Source: Soonwooa sp032062245 (lineage in GTDB: Bacteria; Bacteroidota; Bacteroidia; Flavobacteriales; Weeksellaceae). From it: 64,000 nucleotides of DNA. A program made the translations under genes and the position numbers. The notes beneath the pieces are model-generated. The model saw only the letters and a program-made list of their open reading frames with translations, made no database searches and was not told the DNA's origin. This document shows, in pieces, positions 27,230 to 36,282 of this stretch (positions are counted from its first letter, which is position 1; each line of letters opens with the position of its first letter). The stretch covers positions 1 to 64,000 of the forward strand of contig NZ_DAMBQF010000003.1 in NCBI RefSeq assembly GCF_032062245.1. The letters are read 5' to 3'.

Positions 27230-28290
27230 AATTTAAGAAAAATCCCTGATGAATGGTCGTTTGAACTTCCTGTAACTGAGGAAAGTATGTTAATGTCGCC
27301 GTTTGTTTTTAGGACAGCCATAAAAGCAAAAATCAAAGCCTCCTTGTAATCAATTATTTGTCTATTTGGAATAATGACTTGGGTTTTGGTTTTTGCTTTA
27401 ATTTTTTCTATTAAAAAAGTGTTGTGAGTTCCACCGCCTGTAAACAAAGCAGTTTTGATGTTATTTTGAATTAAATTAATAGCGATTTGCTCAGCAGCAT
27501 GTTCTGTAAAAGTTGCTAATATTTCTAAATCCGAAAAGTCTTTTAATAAAGGCATTACGTGAGATTCTACCCATTCGTAACCTAGAGATTTTGGTTCGGA
27601 TAATTGGTAAAATTCGATGTTATTTAACTTTTTTAAAAGTTCCGAATCAACATTTCCTTGCTTTGCTAATTCGCCATCTTTATCGAAATTTTGACCTTGT
27701 TTTTTCGCAAAATAATTTAAAATAATATTGACGGGACAAATGTCGTAACCAATTCTTTTTTCATCTTTTTTAAACGAAATATTAGAAAATCCACCGAGAT
27801 TAACACAAGCATCAACTTCCGAAAACAAAAGTTCGTCACCTATCGGAACCAACGGAGCGCCGCTTCCGCCCATCAAGACGTCTTGCATTCTGAAATCGTA
27901 AACGATATTTTTCTTCGTTAAAATCTGTATGGCGCGACCATCGCCAATCTGAAGTGTAAATTTCTTTTCAGGTTGATGAAAAATCGTGTGACCATGTGAG
28001 CCGATAACATCTAAATTTTCAATGTTGTGTTTAGAAATAAAGTTTTGGCTAAGTTTTCCAAGTAGAAATCCATAATCGGAATTTAATTCAAATAACCCCT
28101 CAGCATTGAGGTTAACAGCGTTTCGGAGTTTATTTTCCCAAGCTTCTGAATAAGGAATTGTTTCAGTTTCTAAAATCTCAAAACGCCAATTTTCATCACT
28201 TTTCCAAAATTTAGAATAACATAAATCTAGTCCGTCGAGACTTGTCCCAGACATTAATCCAAGTGCGAAAAACTCCTGTGAAGTTGCCAT
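27226..28290 (-). CDS. anmK: Anhydro-N-acetylmuramic acid kinase
   Basis: A 354-aa cytosolic ASKHA-fold kinase that opens and phosphorylates 1,6-anhydroMurNAc during recycling of cell-wall fragments. Family signatures are GLMSGTSLDGLDL (about 11-23) for phosphate binding, GSHGHTIFH (about 95-103), VNLGGFSNIS and the C-terminal TGGGTHNTFL. The length is slightly shorter than E. coli AnmK, as usual for Bacteroidetes. Its ATG overlaps the stop codon of lptC by one base (TAATG), indicating translational coupling in a minus-strand operon with lptC and perhaps the outer-membrane gene before it. Confidence 0.93.
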   Translation of the reverse strand: MATSQEFFALGLMSGTSLDGLDLCYSKFWKSDENWRFEILETETIPYSEAWENKLRNAVNLNAEGLFELNSDYGFLLGKLSQNFISKHNIENLDVIGSHGHTIFHQPEKKFTLQIGDGRAIQILTKKNIVYDFRMQDVLMGGSGAPLVPIGDELLFSEVDACVNLGGFSNISFKKDEKRIGYDICPVNIILNYFAKKQGQNFDKDGELAKQGNVDSELLKKLNNIEFYQLSEPKSLGYEWVESHVMPLLKDFSDLEILATFTEHAAEQIAINLIQNNIKTALFTGGGTHNTFLIEKIKAKTKTQVIIPNRQIIDYKEALIFAFMAVLKTNGDINILSSVTGSSNDHSSGIFLKF

Positions 28291-28892
28291 TATAAGCCGG
28301 TTTTAGGAAGACCTTTGGTGTTGAATTGACCTGAGTTGTTGTAGAATGTATATTCTGTAAAGTCGTCTTTTGCGACCATTCCGTTGGCACCAACCAAAAT
28401 ATTACCATCTTGATCGGACACAAAAACTGTGTCTTTGGTGTACATTTTTCGGTTCTTTTTGTCCCAATTAATACTTTCTGTTACGAAAGTTCGACCTTCA
28501 TTAGTAACAATTTTTACGCGACCTTTCGCAAAATAGAAGTCTTTTTTCTCATCATATTTTGCATATTTTGCCCAAATTTTCCCAGGAACTTTCGGATTTT
28601 TTTTATCAAAATATTCTAGATAGATTCCTTTTTTTGCCTCGACATAAGGCGAGTCTATTAACTCGTATTTTTCTAGCAAAGGCGCATCAAATCGCACTTT
28701 TACCTTACCCGAATCTCTCTGTATAATTTTTGCGTTATGGATAACTTGAGACTCAAAATTGGTGTTTTTCTTACGATCGCGTTTTGTGATGTCTTCGTCG
28801 CAAGAGTGTAAAACAAAAAGCATTAAGAAACTTAATAGAATTTTGTTTCTTAATGCTGTATGATTTGATATGTTACTAATTTTAAAAATCAT
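28290..28892 (-). CDS. lptC: LPS export system protein LptC
   Basis: A 200-aa periplasmic component of the Lpt bridge that carries LPS from the inner-membrane LptBFG transporter toward LptA and LptD. The N terminus has a hydrophobic helix (about 17-30) ending in HSC at residue 31, so this homolog looks like a lipoprotein, as is common in Bacteroidetes. The mature part is a beta-jellyroll with the paired DAPLLEKYE...KGIYLEYFD pattern and repeated short strands (GRVKIVTNEGRTFVTESINWDKK). It lies 18 bp after the upstream outer-membrane gene and overlaps the anmK start. Confidence 0.85.
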   Translation of the reverse strand: MIFKISNISNHTALRNKILLSFLMLFVLHSCDEDITKRDRKKNTNFESQVIHNAKIIQRDSGKVKVRFDAPLLEKYELIDSPYVEAKKGIYLEYFDKKNPKVPGKIWAKYAKYDEKKDFYFAKGRVKIVTNEGRTFVTESINWDKKNRKMYTKDTVFVSDQDGNILVGANGMVAKDDFTEYTFYNNSGQFNTKGLPKTGL

Positions 28893-28910
28893 TAGTAATA
28901 AATCTTAATT

Positions 28911-30188
28911 CTAGTTGTAAAGTCTTTTTGCAAACCACTTATCGGCAAAGTTAATACCTATGCGTAAGTTGATAAAGTTCTGTTGAATAAGATTGTTGGT
29001 AAGTGTACCTGTTTTTCCGATTTCTAAACCAAGATCAACAGAGTTCATTCTTGTTACACTACTTTTTTGGAATGGTAACGTAACACCTCCAGTTACTGCA
29101 AATCTATTGATGTTTTGTCCAGCTAGGTTAAGTGCTCCTTTTTGATAATAAGCCCCGTAACGATAGGTAACACGAGAGAAGTAATTTCTAAAGTTGTTGT
29201 AGTTAGGAAGAATCCAACCTCCAGCAGAAATTTTATAAGAATTTTGATATGCTAAAGTTTGTCCCAAAAAGTTGAAGTTTTCTCCATTTTTGTAGTCTAA
29301 CTGCGTCCCAACAAACCATTTTGTCTCATGACCATAACCAAGACCAATTGAAAATTCTTGAGGTAAGAATTTTTTATCTTTAGTTTCTAATTGATCGATA
29401 ATCGTTTCGTAACCTTTAACATCGCCAACACCTTTGTAATATGTGCTATTGGTGTATGTACTTTCCATTTGACCAGTCGTACCAAAAGTATAAGTTGCAC
29501 CAACAGTCAACTTGTGATCGTTAATGAATTTCTTTTGGTAGGTTGTACCAAGCGTAAAGTTGAAAGATTTAATCTTGTTGCTATTTTCGTAACCGCTTAA
29601 CAATTCTGCGTCAGAGAAAGTTACTTCTTCAAGATCGTAAAGTTTTCCGAAATAGAAATTTGTTCTAATACCTAAAGCAAAACTTGGTGTAATCTGATAA
29701 CCAAGCGCTGCTTGTATCGTGTTAAGAGTACCTTTTCCTGTGTATTTGTGCCCTTCGATAGTTCCGGTGTCTGCGTTAGTCGATGTACGAAGTATTTCGT
29801 ATTGCTTAGAGCTATAAGGTTGAAAGCCTAATCCGAATTTAACCTTCTTGCTAAGGGGCATTGCAATAGCAATATTTGACAAATAATTAGAGTGTTTTGT
29901 TACACTTGTATTATTATAGTCGGTTTTGTAAAAGTTATTTTCGTTGGTTCCTTCAACTTTAATGGTTGCTAATTCTAGGTTGGTATTAGCTGCTGGGTTT
30001 CTAAAGTTAAAACTATTATTAAAATCCCAAATATATGCAGTAGAAACGCCTCCCATTGAATTTATTTCCACAGTGTTATCATACTTTACATCACCAATTC
30101 CGTAGGCTGCATATGGAGAATTACCCACGCTTTGTGCGTTTAGATAGATTCCCGCTGTAAGTAATGATACGACAAAAGTCTTTTTCAT
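28911..30188 (-). CDS. Putative outer-membrane beta-barrel protein
   Basis: A 425-aa protein with a signal peptide (about 1-19, ending LNAQ). The mature start SVGNSPYAAYGIGDV ... NSMGGVSTAY resembles the N-terminal hatch of FadL/OmpP1-like barrels, and the rest alternates polar and aromatic residues in many short strands, ending FADKWFAKRLYN. The function is not known. It is the first gene of a likely operon with lptC and anmK, and conserved linkage of such barrels to lptC in Flavobacteriia would suggest an envelope assembly role, but that is inference. Confidence 0.7.
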   Translation of the reverse strand: MKKTFVVSLLTAGIYLNAQSVGNSPYAAYGIGDVKYDNTVEINSMGGVSTAYIWDFNNSFNFRNPAANTNLELATIKVEGTNENNFYKTDYNNTSVTKHSNYLSNIAIAMPLSKKVKFGLGFQPYSSKQYEILRTSTNADTGTIEGHKYTGKGTLNTIQAALGYQITPSFALGIRTNFYFGKLYDLEEVTFSDAELLSGYENSNKIKSFNFTLGTTYQKKFINDHKLTVGATYTFGTTGQMESTYTNSTYYKGVGDVKGYETIIDQLETKDKKFLPQEFSIGLGYGHETKWFVGTQLDYKNGENFNFLGQTLAYQNSYKISAGGWILPNYNNFRNYFSRVTYRYGAYYQKGALNLAGQNINRFAVTGGVTLPFQKSSVTRMNSVDLGLEIGKTGTLTNNLIQQNFINLRIGINFADKWFAKRLYN

Positions 30189-30346
30189 CCGTTATTATTA
30201 TCAAACCGCAAATATCTTAATTAATAATGAATCTCAAAAATTTATTTGGCGTTAAAGTTTGTTAAGTAGATGAATACTACAATAATTGACGTTCCTTTTA
30301 GATTTTTATTAAACTTAAACAATACAAATCCTCAAACTTATTTCTT

Positions 30347-30354
30347 TATATTTG
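30347..30354 (+). promoter_or_regulatory. -7 type box just before the DNA polymerase III delta' start
   Basis: TATATTTG matches TAnnTTTG and ends only 5 bp before the ATG at 30360. If used, transcription would start at or next to the first codon, giving a leaderless message. I see no convincing -33 element. Confidence 0.35.
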
Positions 30355-30359
30355 TTGAC

Positions 30360-31484
30360 ATGAAATGGGAAAACATAATCGGGCAACAAAAACTGAAAAA
30401 TCTTCTTTTATCCAGTATTGACGATAATCGAGTAGGACACGCACAGCTTTTTGTTGGTGAAGAAGGTTACGGTACATTGGCAATGGCTTTGGCTTTTTCT
30501 CAAGAGATTTTGTCTCGTGAAAATGCAACTGCAGCTCAAAAAGTAGAACATCTTAACCATCTCGATTTACATTTTAGTTTTCCAATTTTTACTGAGAAAA
30601 ATATTTCGCTTAGTAAGCGTTATTTTATAGAATGGCGTGAGATGATTCTCAAAAATCCGTATTCTAGTTTTGACGACTGGACCAATTATCTAGATTCAGA
30701 AAAGAAACAATTCTTTATTTCGGCACAAGAAGCCGAAGATATGCATGCTAATTTTGCACTAAAAAGTTTTGAAGGCGGTAGCAAAATTCTCATCATTTGG
30801 CGTGCTGAAAAAATGAATGAAGAAGCGGCTAACAAAATTCTGAAATTCTTAGAAGAGCCGCCAAAGAAGACTTACATTATATTATGTTCGGAAAAAATTG
30901 ATAATATTCTGCCGACGATACTTTCTCGTTGTCAAATTGTTGAAGTCCCAAGAATTGATGATACGGACATAAAAACTTATCTTTCTTCAAAATTTCCAGA
31001 TGCTGATGCATCACAAATTGATGCTGCAGTTGGACAAGCTCGAGGAAATCTAAATGACGCCCAAAAGATATTAGAAACAGGATCATCATCTAACGAGTTC
31101 GAAACTTTGTTTATACAATGGGTTCGTAATGCTTTTATGGCGAAAAAGAAACCTGAAGTTTTGCGTGCCATCATCCGTTGGTCACATGAGATTAGCACTT
31201 GGAATCGTGATAAACAAATTCGTTTTTTAGAATTCTGTACAGAGACTTTCCGTTTGGCATTGTTGCAAAATTATGCGAGTTCAAATCTTGTATATAGAAA
31301 GTTGGATAGCAATGGTTTTGGTTGGGATGCTTTTTCGACTTATATCAGCGGAGCCAATATCGAAGCGATTCTTGATGAGTTGACGGATGCCAGTTATCAT
31401 ATTTCTCGTAATGCTAACGCCAAAGTTGTTTTGACTGATATGGGCATCAAATTGACACGACACATTCATAAAAAGGCTGTTTAA
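30360..31484 (+). CDS. holB: DNA polymerase III subunit delta' (HolB-like)
   Basis: A clamp-loader subunit of 374 aa from the preferred start at 30360 (MKWENIIGQQKLKNLL). An earlier in-frame ATG at 30270 would add 30 residues unlike the family. The AAA+ fold is present: HAQLFVGEEGYGTLAMA in place of the Walker A loop, with no Lys-Thr/Ser as expected for non-catalytic delta', then the Walker B-like KILIIWRAEKMNEEAANKILKFLEEPP and the SRC sensor (TILSRCQIVEV). The cysteines that form a zinc site in many delta' proteins are missing in the loop after LSREN. It is followed by the TetR-led efflux operon on the same strand. Confidence 0.88.
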   Translation: MKWENIIGQQKLKNLLLSSIDDNRVGHAQLFVGEEGYGTLAMALAFSQEILSRENATAAQKVEHLNHLDLHFSFPIFTEKNISLSKRYFIEWREMILKNPYSSFDDWTNYLDSEKKQFFISAQEAEDMHANFALKSFEGGSKILIIWRAEKMNEEAANKILKFLEEPPKKTYIILCSEKIDNILPTILSRCQIVEVPRIDDTDIKTYLSSKFPDADASQIDAAVGQARGNLNDAQKILETGSSSNEFETLFIQWVRNAFMAKKKPEVLRAIIRWSHEISTWNRDKQIRFLEFCTETFRLALLQNYASSNLVYRKLDSNGFGWDAFSTYISGANIEAILDELTDASYHISRNANAKVVLTDMGIKLTRHIHKKAV

Positions 31485-31528
31485 GCTTTTCGCAAAAATT
31501 TTAATTTTTATTTAATAAAAATTTATTC

Positions 31529-31568
31529 AATCAATCGTTTGATTTTATTTAAAAATAATTTACATTTG
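31529..31568 (+). promoter_or_regulatory. Promoter with overlapping operator for the tetR-tolC-emrAB operon
   Basis: TTTG (31538-31541), a 19-bp spacer and TACATTTG (31561-31568) form a full Bacteroidetes promoter. The -33 element is overlapped by the inverted repeat AATCAA-n4-TTGATT (31529-31544). This is where a TetR-family repressor encoded by the next gene would block transcription. The promoter match is direct; repressor identity is inferred. Confidence 0.75.
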
Positions 31569-31585
31569 CAGCAAAATTAATGTGA

Positions 31586-32209
31586 ATGGAAATCTCTAAG
31601 GAAGAAAATATTCTTTTTGCCGCCGAAAGGCTTTTTGCTAAAAATGGCTTTGGCAGTACTTCCACACGCGAAATTTGTAAGGAAGCGAATGTAAATATTT
31701 CAATGATTTCGTATTATTTTGGTTCTAAAGAAAAACTTTACGAACGCATTTTCGAATACAGAATGAACGAAAGTGTGAGTTTCGGAAAAGATATTATTTC
31801 TAAACCCAATCTTAACGAATGGGAAAAATTCGAACTTCTTATTGACCAATTTTGTAATAGAGTGGTTCGTCTACGTGCTTTTTACAGGATTATGCAACGT
31901 GAACAATTAAGTAACAAAACCGCTTTCATCATCGATTTTTTAAAAACGTCTAAAATGAATTTTTTAGAGTTTTATTCCAAATTAATAAAGTCTGGTTACG
32001 ATAATGGCGTTTTCACAAAACTTCCAAAAGTAGAATATGTTCACTCAACAATTGCAGGGACTTTATTTGCTGGCGTTAACGCAACACCTATGTATAAAGA
32101 ATTTGCTGGTGCTCAAAACGATGCCAACTTCGAAGCTGTATACTACGAAGGACTAAGCGAACATTTAAAAAACGTATTAAAATACCTGTTAGGTTATAAT
32201 GAAAAATAA
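31586..32209 (+). CDS. TetR/AcrR-family transcriptional regulator
   Basis: A 207-aa repressor. The N-terminal helix-turn-helix is clear: ENILFAAERLFAKNGFGSTSTREICKEA followed by NISMISYYFGSKEKLYERIF (about residues 7-53), with the YYF-x-SKE-x-L motif at the end of the recognition helix. The rest is the helical ligand-binding and dimer domain. It is the first gene of an operon with TolC, EmrA and EmrB homologs and overlaps tolC by 11 bp. It probably represses its own operon from the inverted repeat at 31529-31544 and releases on binding a pump substrate. Confidence 0.93.
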   Translation: MEISKEENILFAAERLFAKNGFGSTSTREICKEANVNISMISYYFGSKEKLYERIFEYRMNESVSFGKDIISKPNLNEWEKFELLIDQFCNRVVRLRAFYRIMQREQLSNKTAFIIDFLKTSKMNFLEFYSKLIKSGYDNGVFTKLPKVEYVHSTIAGTLFAGVNATPMYKEFAGAQNDANFEAVYYEGLSEHLKNVLKYLLGYNEK

Positions 32210-33500
32210 AGGAATTAATTTAGGAATATTACTACTCATCAGTAGTAATATTTTTTTTCAAGCACAGACAAAAAAGAATTTAACACTTTCCGAAGCCATC
32301 GATCTTGGCATTAAGAATAGTAAAAGTCTTAAAATCGACGAAGCAAAAATTGAAGAAGCGACAGCTAATCTTCTCGAGGCTAAAAATCGACAACTTCCCG
32401 ATCTTAAAATTTCTGGGACTTATATGTATATGCCGATAAAGCCGAATGTTACTATCAAACTTCCTGGTATGGGCGGTGGTGCAGGTCCAGAGGTTAATCA
32501 GGTGATGTTTGGTTCTGCAAATTTGTCGTATCCAATTTTTTCTGGTGGTCGAATTAAATATGGTATTGAGTCCGCAAAATATTTAGTAGAAGCTTCAAAA
32601 TTAAGTTCGGAAAACGATAAAATTTCGGTGGCTTATAATGTGGCACAAGCTTACAATAACATGTTTAAAGCGTCGCAAGCGATTAAACTTTTGGAAGAAA
32701 GTCTTTCGGCATCCGAAAAGCGTGACCAATCTTTTATTAAACTTGAAGACAACGGTGTTATTGCTCGTAATGATCGTTTGAAAGCGCAATTACAAACTTC
32801 TAATATCGAAGTTCAGTTATTGGAAGCTCACAACAATTACGACATTGCAAATATCAATATGGATTTGTTGTTAGGTTTGGCAGATAATACAGAAATCGAG
32901 ATTGATCCTAATTATATCGAAGATCAAAACTTGCAAGACGACAATTATTATTTGACGGAAGCCTTTAAAAATAGAAAAGACAAGCAAGCTTTAGAATATC
33001 AACAAAAAGCTGCAATGCTCGGTACCAAAGCTGCAAAAGCCGAGAATCTTCCGACAATTGCTTTAACAGGTGGTTACGTCGCAGCGGACATTCCGAAGGT
33101 TTTGACAGTGACCAATGCTGTTAATTTCGGTGTAGGCGTACAATATAATTTAGCAAATATTTGGAAAAAGAATTCGAGTTTGGGTAAATCTTTAGCTTTT
33201 GAAAAACAATTGGAGGCTTCTTCTGAATTGTTAAATGACCACATCACTTTGGATGTTAAAAAAGATATTCAGAACGAAAAACTGGCTTACAGAAAAATCG
33301 ATGTTTATCAAAGAGCGGTCGAACAAGCCAACGAAAATTTTAGAATTACTAAAAATAAATTCGATAATGGTTTAGCAACAATGACCGAATTGCTAGATGC
33401 GGATACTGCAAAATTAGCGGCGCAAGTTAACCTTATCAATTCTAAAGCAGATGCGACTTTAGCACACAAAAAATTATTACAAACAACAGGAAACTATTAA
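32199..33500 (+). CDS. TolC-family outer-membrane efflux protein
   Basis: A 433-aa outer-membrane channel protein with a signal peptide (about 1-23) and no lipobox Cys, unlike the lipoprotein at 7697-9160. Two OEP repeats are present: the first starts LTLSEAIDLGIKNSKSLKIDEAKIEEA (about 30-55), with LSYPIFSGGRIKYGIESAK near residue 108, and the second covers the C-terminal half, ending with the FRITKNKFDNGLATMTELLDADT helix pair. It provides the exit duct for the EmrAB-like transporter encoded directly downstream. Confidence 0.92.
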   Translation: MKNKGINLGILLLISSNIFFQAQTKKNLTLSEAIDLGIKNSKSLKIDEAKIEEATANLLEAKNRQLPDLKISGTYMYMPIKPNVTIKLPGMGGGAGPEVNQVMFGSANLSYPIFSGGRIKYGIESAKYLVEASKLSSENDKISVAYNVAQAYNNMFKASQAIKLLEESLSASEKRDQSFIKLEDNGVIARNDRLKAQLQTSNIEVQLLEAHNNYDIANINMDLLLGLADNTEIEIDPNYIEDQNLQDDNYYLTEAFKNRKDKQALEYQQKAAMLGTKAAKAENLPTIALTGGYVAADIPKVLTVTNAVNFGVGVQYNLANIWKKNSSLGKSLAFEKQLEASSELLNDHITLDVKKDIQNEKLAYRKIDVYQRAVEQANENFRITKNKFDNGLATMTELLDADTAKLAAQVNLINSKADATLAHKKLLQTTGNY

Positions 33501-33519
33501 TAAAACTATACTTAACACA

Positions 33520-34626
33520 ATGTCAGATACAAACAATACAACAATAGAAACGCCTAAAAAGAAAAGTCCCATTAAATTCATCGTTATGGCAGCGGTTATT
33601 CTTGGTGGTGGTTATTACGGACTTAAAGAATATCAGTATTCACAAGTGCATGAGGAGACAGACGATGCGCAAATTGCTGCAGATGTAACGCCTGTTATTT
33701 CTAAAATTTCTGGTTACGTTGCAGAAATTAAGGTTAAAGATAATCAGTTTGTGAAAAAAGGCGATACGCTTGTCGTTTTGGATAATCGCGACCAAAAAAT
33801 GATTTTGGAACAAGCACTAGCTGCACTAGGAACTGCATCTAGCAATGTAAGTAGCGCGCAAGCTGGTGCTAATGCGGCATTACAGAATGTTAACACGTCG
33901 AGAGCGGCGATTGCAACAGCGAACGCACAAATTGAAGCAGCAAAAGTTAATGTTTGGAAAACCGATCAAGATCTAAAACGTTACACAACGTTGGTTAAAG
34001 ATCATTCGATTACGCAACAACAATATGAACAAGCTTTAGCAGCGAAACAAACTGCTGATAGACAATTACAAGTTTTAGTTGAACAAAGAAACCAGGCAAC
34101 GCAACAGACAGGAAGTGTTAACTCTCAATCGATGGCGACGTCTGAGCAAATTGGTATCGCAAATTCTGTTGTTAAACAAAGACAAGTTGATGTAGAAAAT
34201 GCAAAACTTAATTTGTCATACACCGTGATTCTTGCTCCAGAAGATGGTTTTGTATCAAAAGTACCAACACAAAAAGGACAATTCTTACAAGCTGGATCTC
34301 AGATTTTTAGTTTAGTTAATAAAAATGATAAATGGGTAATCGCCAACTTTAAAGAAACACAACTTTCTAAAATGGTGGAAGGTCAAAAAGTTAATATAGA
34401 AATCGATGCTTTTCCGGATCAAGAATTCCACGGGGTAATTAGTTCTTTTTCGCCAGCGACAGGTTCGACGTTTTCATTACTTCCTCCTGATAATGCGAGT
34501 GGTAACTTTGTGAAAGTGGTTCAACGTCTACCAGTTAAAATCACATTTGATCATGCAGATCCAAAAGTTTTGGAAAAACTACGTGCTGGGATGAATGTTA
34601 AAGTTAGCGTTTCATTAAAAAGCTAA
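33520..34626 (+). CDS. emrA: EmrA/HlyD-family efflux adaptor
   Basis: A 368-aa membrane-fusion protein. One N-terminal membrane anchor (about 17-37, FIVMAAVILGGGYYGL) leads into a biotinyl-lipoyl-like first half (DAQIAADVTPVISKISGYVAEIKVKDNQFVKKGD, about 51-85), a long Ala/Gln-rich coiled-coil hairpin (about 95-225) and the second lipoyl half (LSYTVILAPEDGFVSK). The C-terminal beta-barrel contains NKNDKWVIANFKETQL, the EmrA signature. It links the DHA2 transporter to TolC. It lies 19 bp after tolC and 8 bp before emrB. Confidence 0.93.
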   Translation: MSDTNNTTIETPKKKSPIKFIVMAAVILGGGYYGLKEYQYSQVHEETDDAQIAADVTPVISKISGYVAEIKVKDNQFVKKGDTLVVLDNRDQKMILEQALAALGTASSNVSSAQAGANAALQNVNTSRAAIATANAQIEAAKVNVWKTDQDLKRYTTLVKDHSITQQQYEQALAAKQTADRQLQVLVEQRNQATQQTGSVNSQSMATSEQIGIANSVVKQRQVDVENAKLNLSYTVILAPEDGFVSKVPTQKGQFLQAGSQIFSLVNKNDKWVIANFKETQLSKMVEGQKVNIEIDAFPDQEFHGVISSFSPATGSTFSLLPPDNASGNFVKVVQRLPVKITFDHADPKVLEKLRAGMNVKVSVSLKS

Positions 34627-34634
34627 ACACTACA

Positions 34635-36215
34635 ATGCAAGATGATTCTTTAGTAGAATATGGTTTCCGACGTGCGATTATCACCATTACGGCGATTATC
34701 TGTGCACTTTTAGAAATCGTAGATTCAACGATTGTCAACGTTGCACTTAACGAGATGAAAGGAAATCTCGGTGCAACTTTGTCCGAAGTTGGTTGGGTAA
34801 TTACAGCTTATGCTATTGGTAACGTAATTATTGTACCAATGACGAGCTGGTTGTCTCAACAGTTTGGACGCCGAAATTATTTCGCGGCTTCGATTGTTAT
34901 TTTTACCATATTTTCATTTTTATGTGGTAACGCGACCAATATTTGGGAATTGGTATTCTTCAGACTTTGTCAAGGAATTGGCGGCGGTGCCTTATTGGTG
35001 ACTTCGCAAACCATTATCACCGAATCTTATCCCATCGAAAAACGAAGTATGGCACAAGCCATTTATGGACTTGGAGTTATTATTGGCCCAACTTTAGGAC
35101 CGCCACTTGGAGGCTATATCGTTGATAATTACAGTTGGCCTTATATTTTTTATATTAATATTCCGTTGGGGATTATTGCGACATTACTGACAATTCAGTT
35201 TGTTAAAAGTCCAAGATTTGCCGAAAAGCGGAAAGCGTCTGACGTCGACTGGCTTGGGATTGGACTTCTCGCAGCTTTTGTTGGCTCATTGCAATATATT
35301 TTGGAAAGAGGACATGAGGACGACTGGTTCGAAAGTAGAGCGATTGTCTATTGTACATTGACAGCTGGTATTGGTTTTATATTGTTTATTTGGAGAGAAT
35401 TAACTTTTAAATATCCAATTGTAGAGCTTCGAGTCCTTAAAAACGGAAACCTTCGTGTTGGGACCATTATGTCCTTTATTTTAGGATTCGGATTATATGG
35501 ATCAACTTTTATAGTTCCACTTTATACACAAAGTATTTTGGGTTGGACGGCCTTGCAATCTGGCGCATTGATGATTCCTGCTGCATTGACCACAGCTTTT
35601 ATGATGCCAATTATTGGACGACTTTTAACGAAAGGAGCCAAGCAACAGATTTTGGTAGCTTTAGGTTTATTTATATTTTTCGTTTATAGTTTTTGGGGTT
35701 ACAAGATTTTGACGCCAGACACAGGAAAAGACGCATTTTTCTGGATGTTGATTGTTCGTGGTTGTGGTCTAGGATTACTATTTATCCCAATTACATCTTT
35801 GTCACTAAGTACTTTGAAAGGTCCCGAAATCGGACAAGGCGCAGCATTTACTGGGATGATGCGACAGCTGGGCGGATCTTTTGGAATTGCAGCAATTACA
35901 ACTTTTATCGCCAATAGAAGTATGCAATATCGAAGTAATTTAGTAGAAAAACTTGACGTCAACGATTTGGATGTGCAACAAAGAATTGCAGGATTAAATG
36001 CCAGTTTTATGGCAAAAGGTATGTCGCCAGATGTGGCCTTACAATCTGCTTATAAAATTCTTGATTTTTCGGTGACCAAACAAGCAACTGTTTTATCTTA
36101 TATGGACGTGTTCTTGTATTTAGGTCTTGCATTCTTGGTTTGTATTCCGTTTGTGTTATTGGTTAGAAATAAAAAAGGTGGCGAAAAAATCGACCTTAGC
36201 GAAGCAATGCATTAA
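34635..36215 (+). CDS. emrB: DHA2-family MFS multidrug transporter (EmrB type)
   Basis: A 526-aa proton/drug antiporter with the 14 helices of the DHA2 subfamily. Motif D1-like DSTIVNVALNEM lies in TM1 (about 26-37), SQQFGRRNYF follows TM2 as motif A, motif C in TM5 is GLGVIIGPTLGPPLGGYI, and a Pro/Gly-rich TM11 comes later. With TolC and EmrA it forms a tripartite exporter of hydrophobic compounds across both membranes. It is the last gene of the operon and is followed by a strong terminator. Confidence 0.95.
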   Translation: MQDDSLVEYGFRRAIITITAIICALLEIVDSTIVNVALNEMKGNLGATLSEVGWVITAYAIGNVIIVPMTSWLSQQFGRRNYFAASIVIFTIFSFLCGNATNIWELVFFRLCQGIGGGALLVTSQTIITESYPIEKRSMAQAIYGLGVIIGPTLGPPLGGYIVDNYSWPYIFYINIPLGIIATLLTIQFVKSPRFAEKRKASDVDWLGIGLLAAFVGSLQYILERGHEDDWFESRAIVYCTLTAGIGFILFIWRELTFKYPIVELRVLKNGNLRVGTIMSFILGFGLYGSTFIVPLYTQSILGWTALQSGALMIPAALTTAFMMPIIGRLLTKGAKQQILVALGLFIFFVYSFWGYKILTPDTGKDAFFWMLIVRGCGLGLLFIPITSLSLSTLKGPEIGQGAAFTGMMRQLGGSFGIAAITTFIANRSMQYRSNLVEKLDVNDLDVQQRIAGLNASFMAKGMSPDVALQSAYKILDFSVTKQATVLSYMDVFLYLGLAFLVCIPFVLLVRNKKGGEKIDLSEAMH

Positions 36216-36242
36216 AATTTTGTAAACAATTCTTTTTGATAT

Positions 36243-36280
36243 AAAACCAGCATTTTGATTTCTAAAATGCTGGTTTTTTT
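36243..36280. terminator. Bidirectional terminator between emrB and mgtC-like gene
   Basis: AAAACCAGCATTTT and AAAATGCTGGTTTT are perfect 14-bp arms around a seven-base loop, followed by a T run. Convergent genes lie on both sides. Confidence 0.9.
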
Positions 36281-36282
36281 AT

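Noticed and set aside
30270..30359. Upstream in-frame ATG as the start of the delta' gene
   Set aside because: The 30 extra residues are hydrophobic and polar without family similarity, while MKWENIIGQ at 30360 is the usual start of the family.
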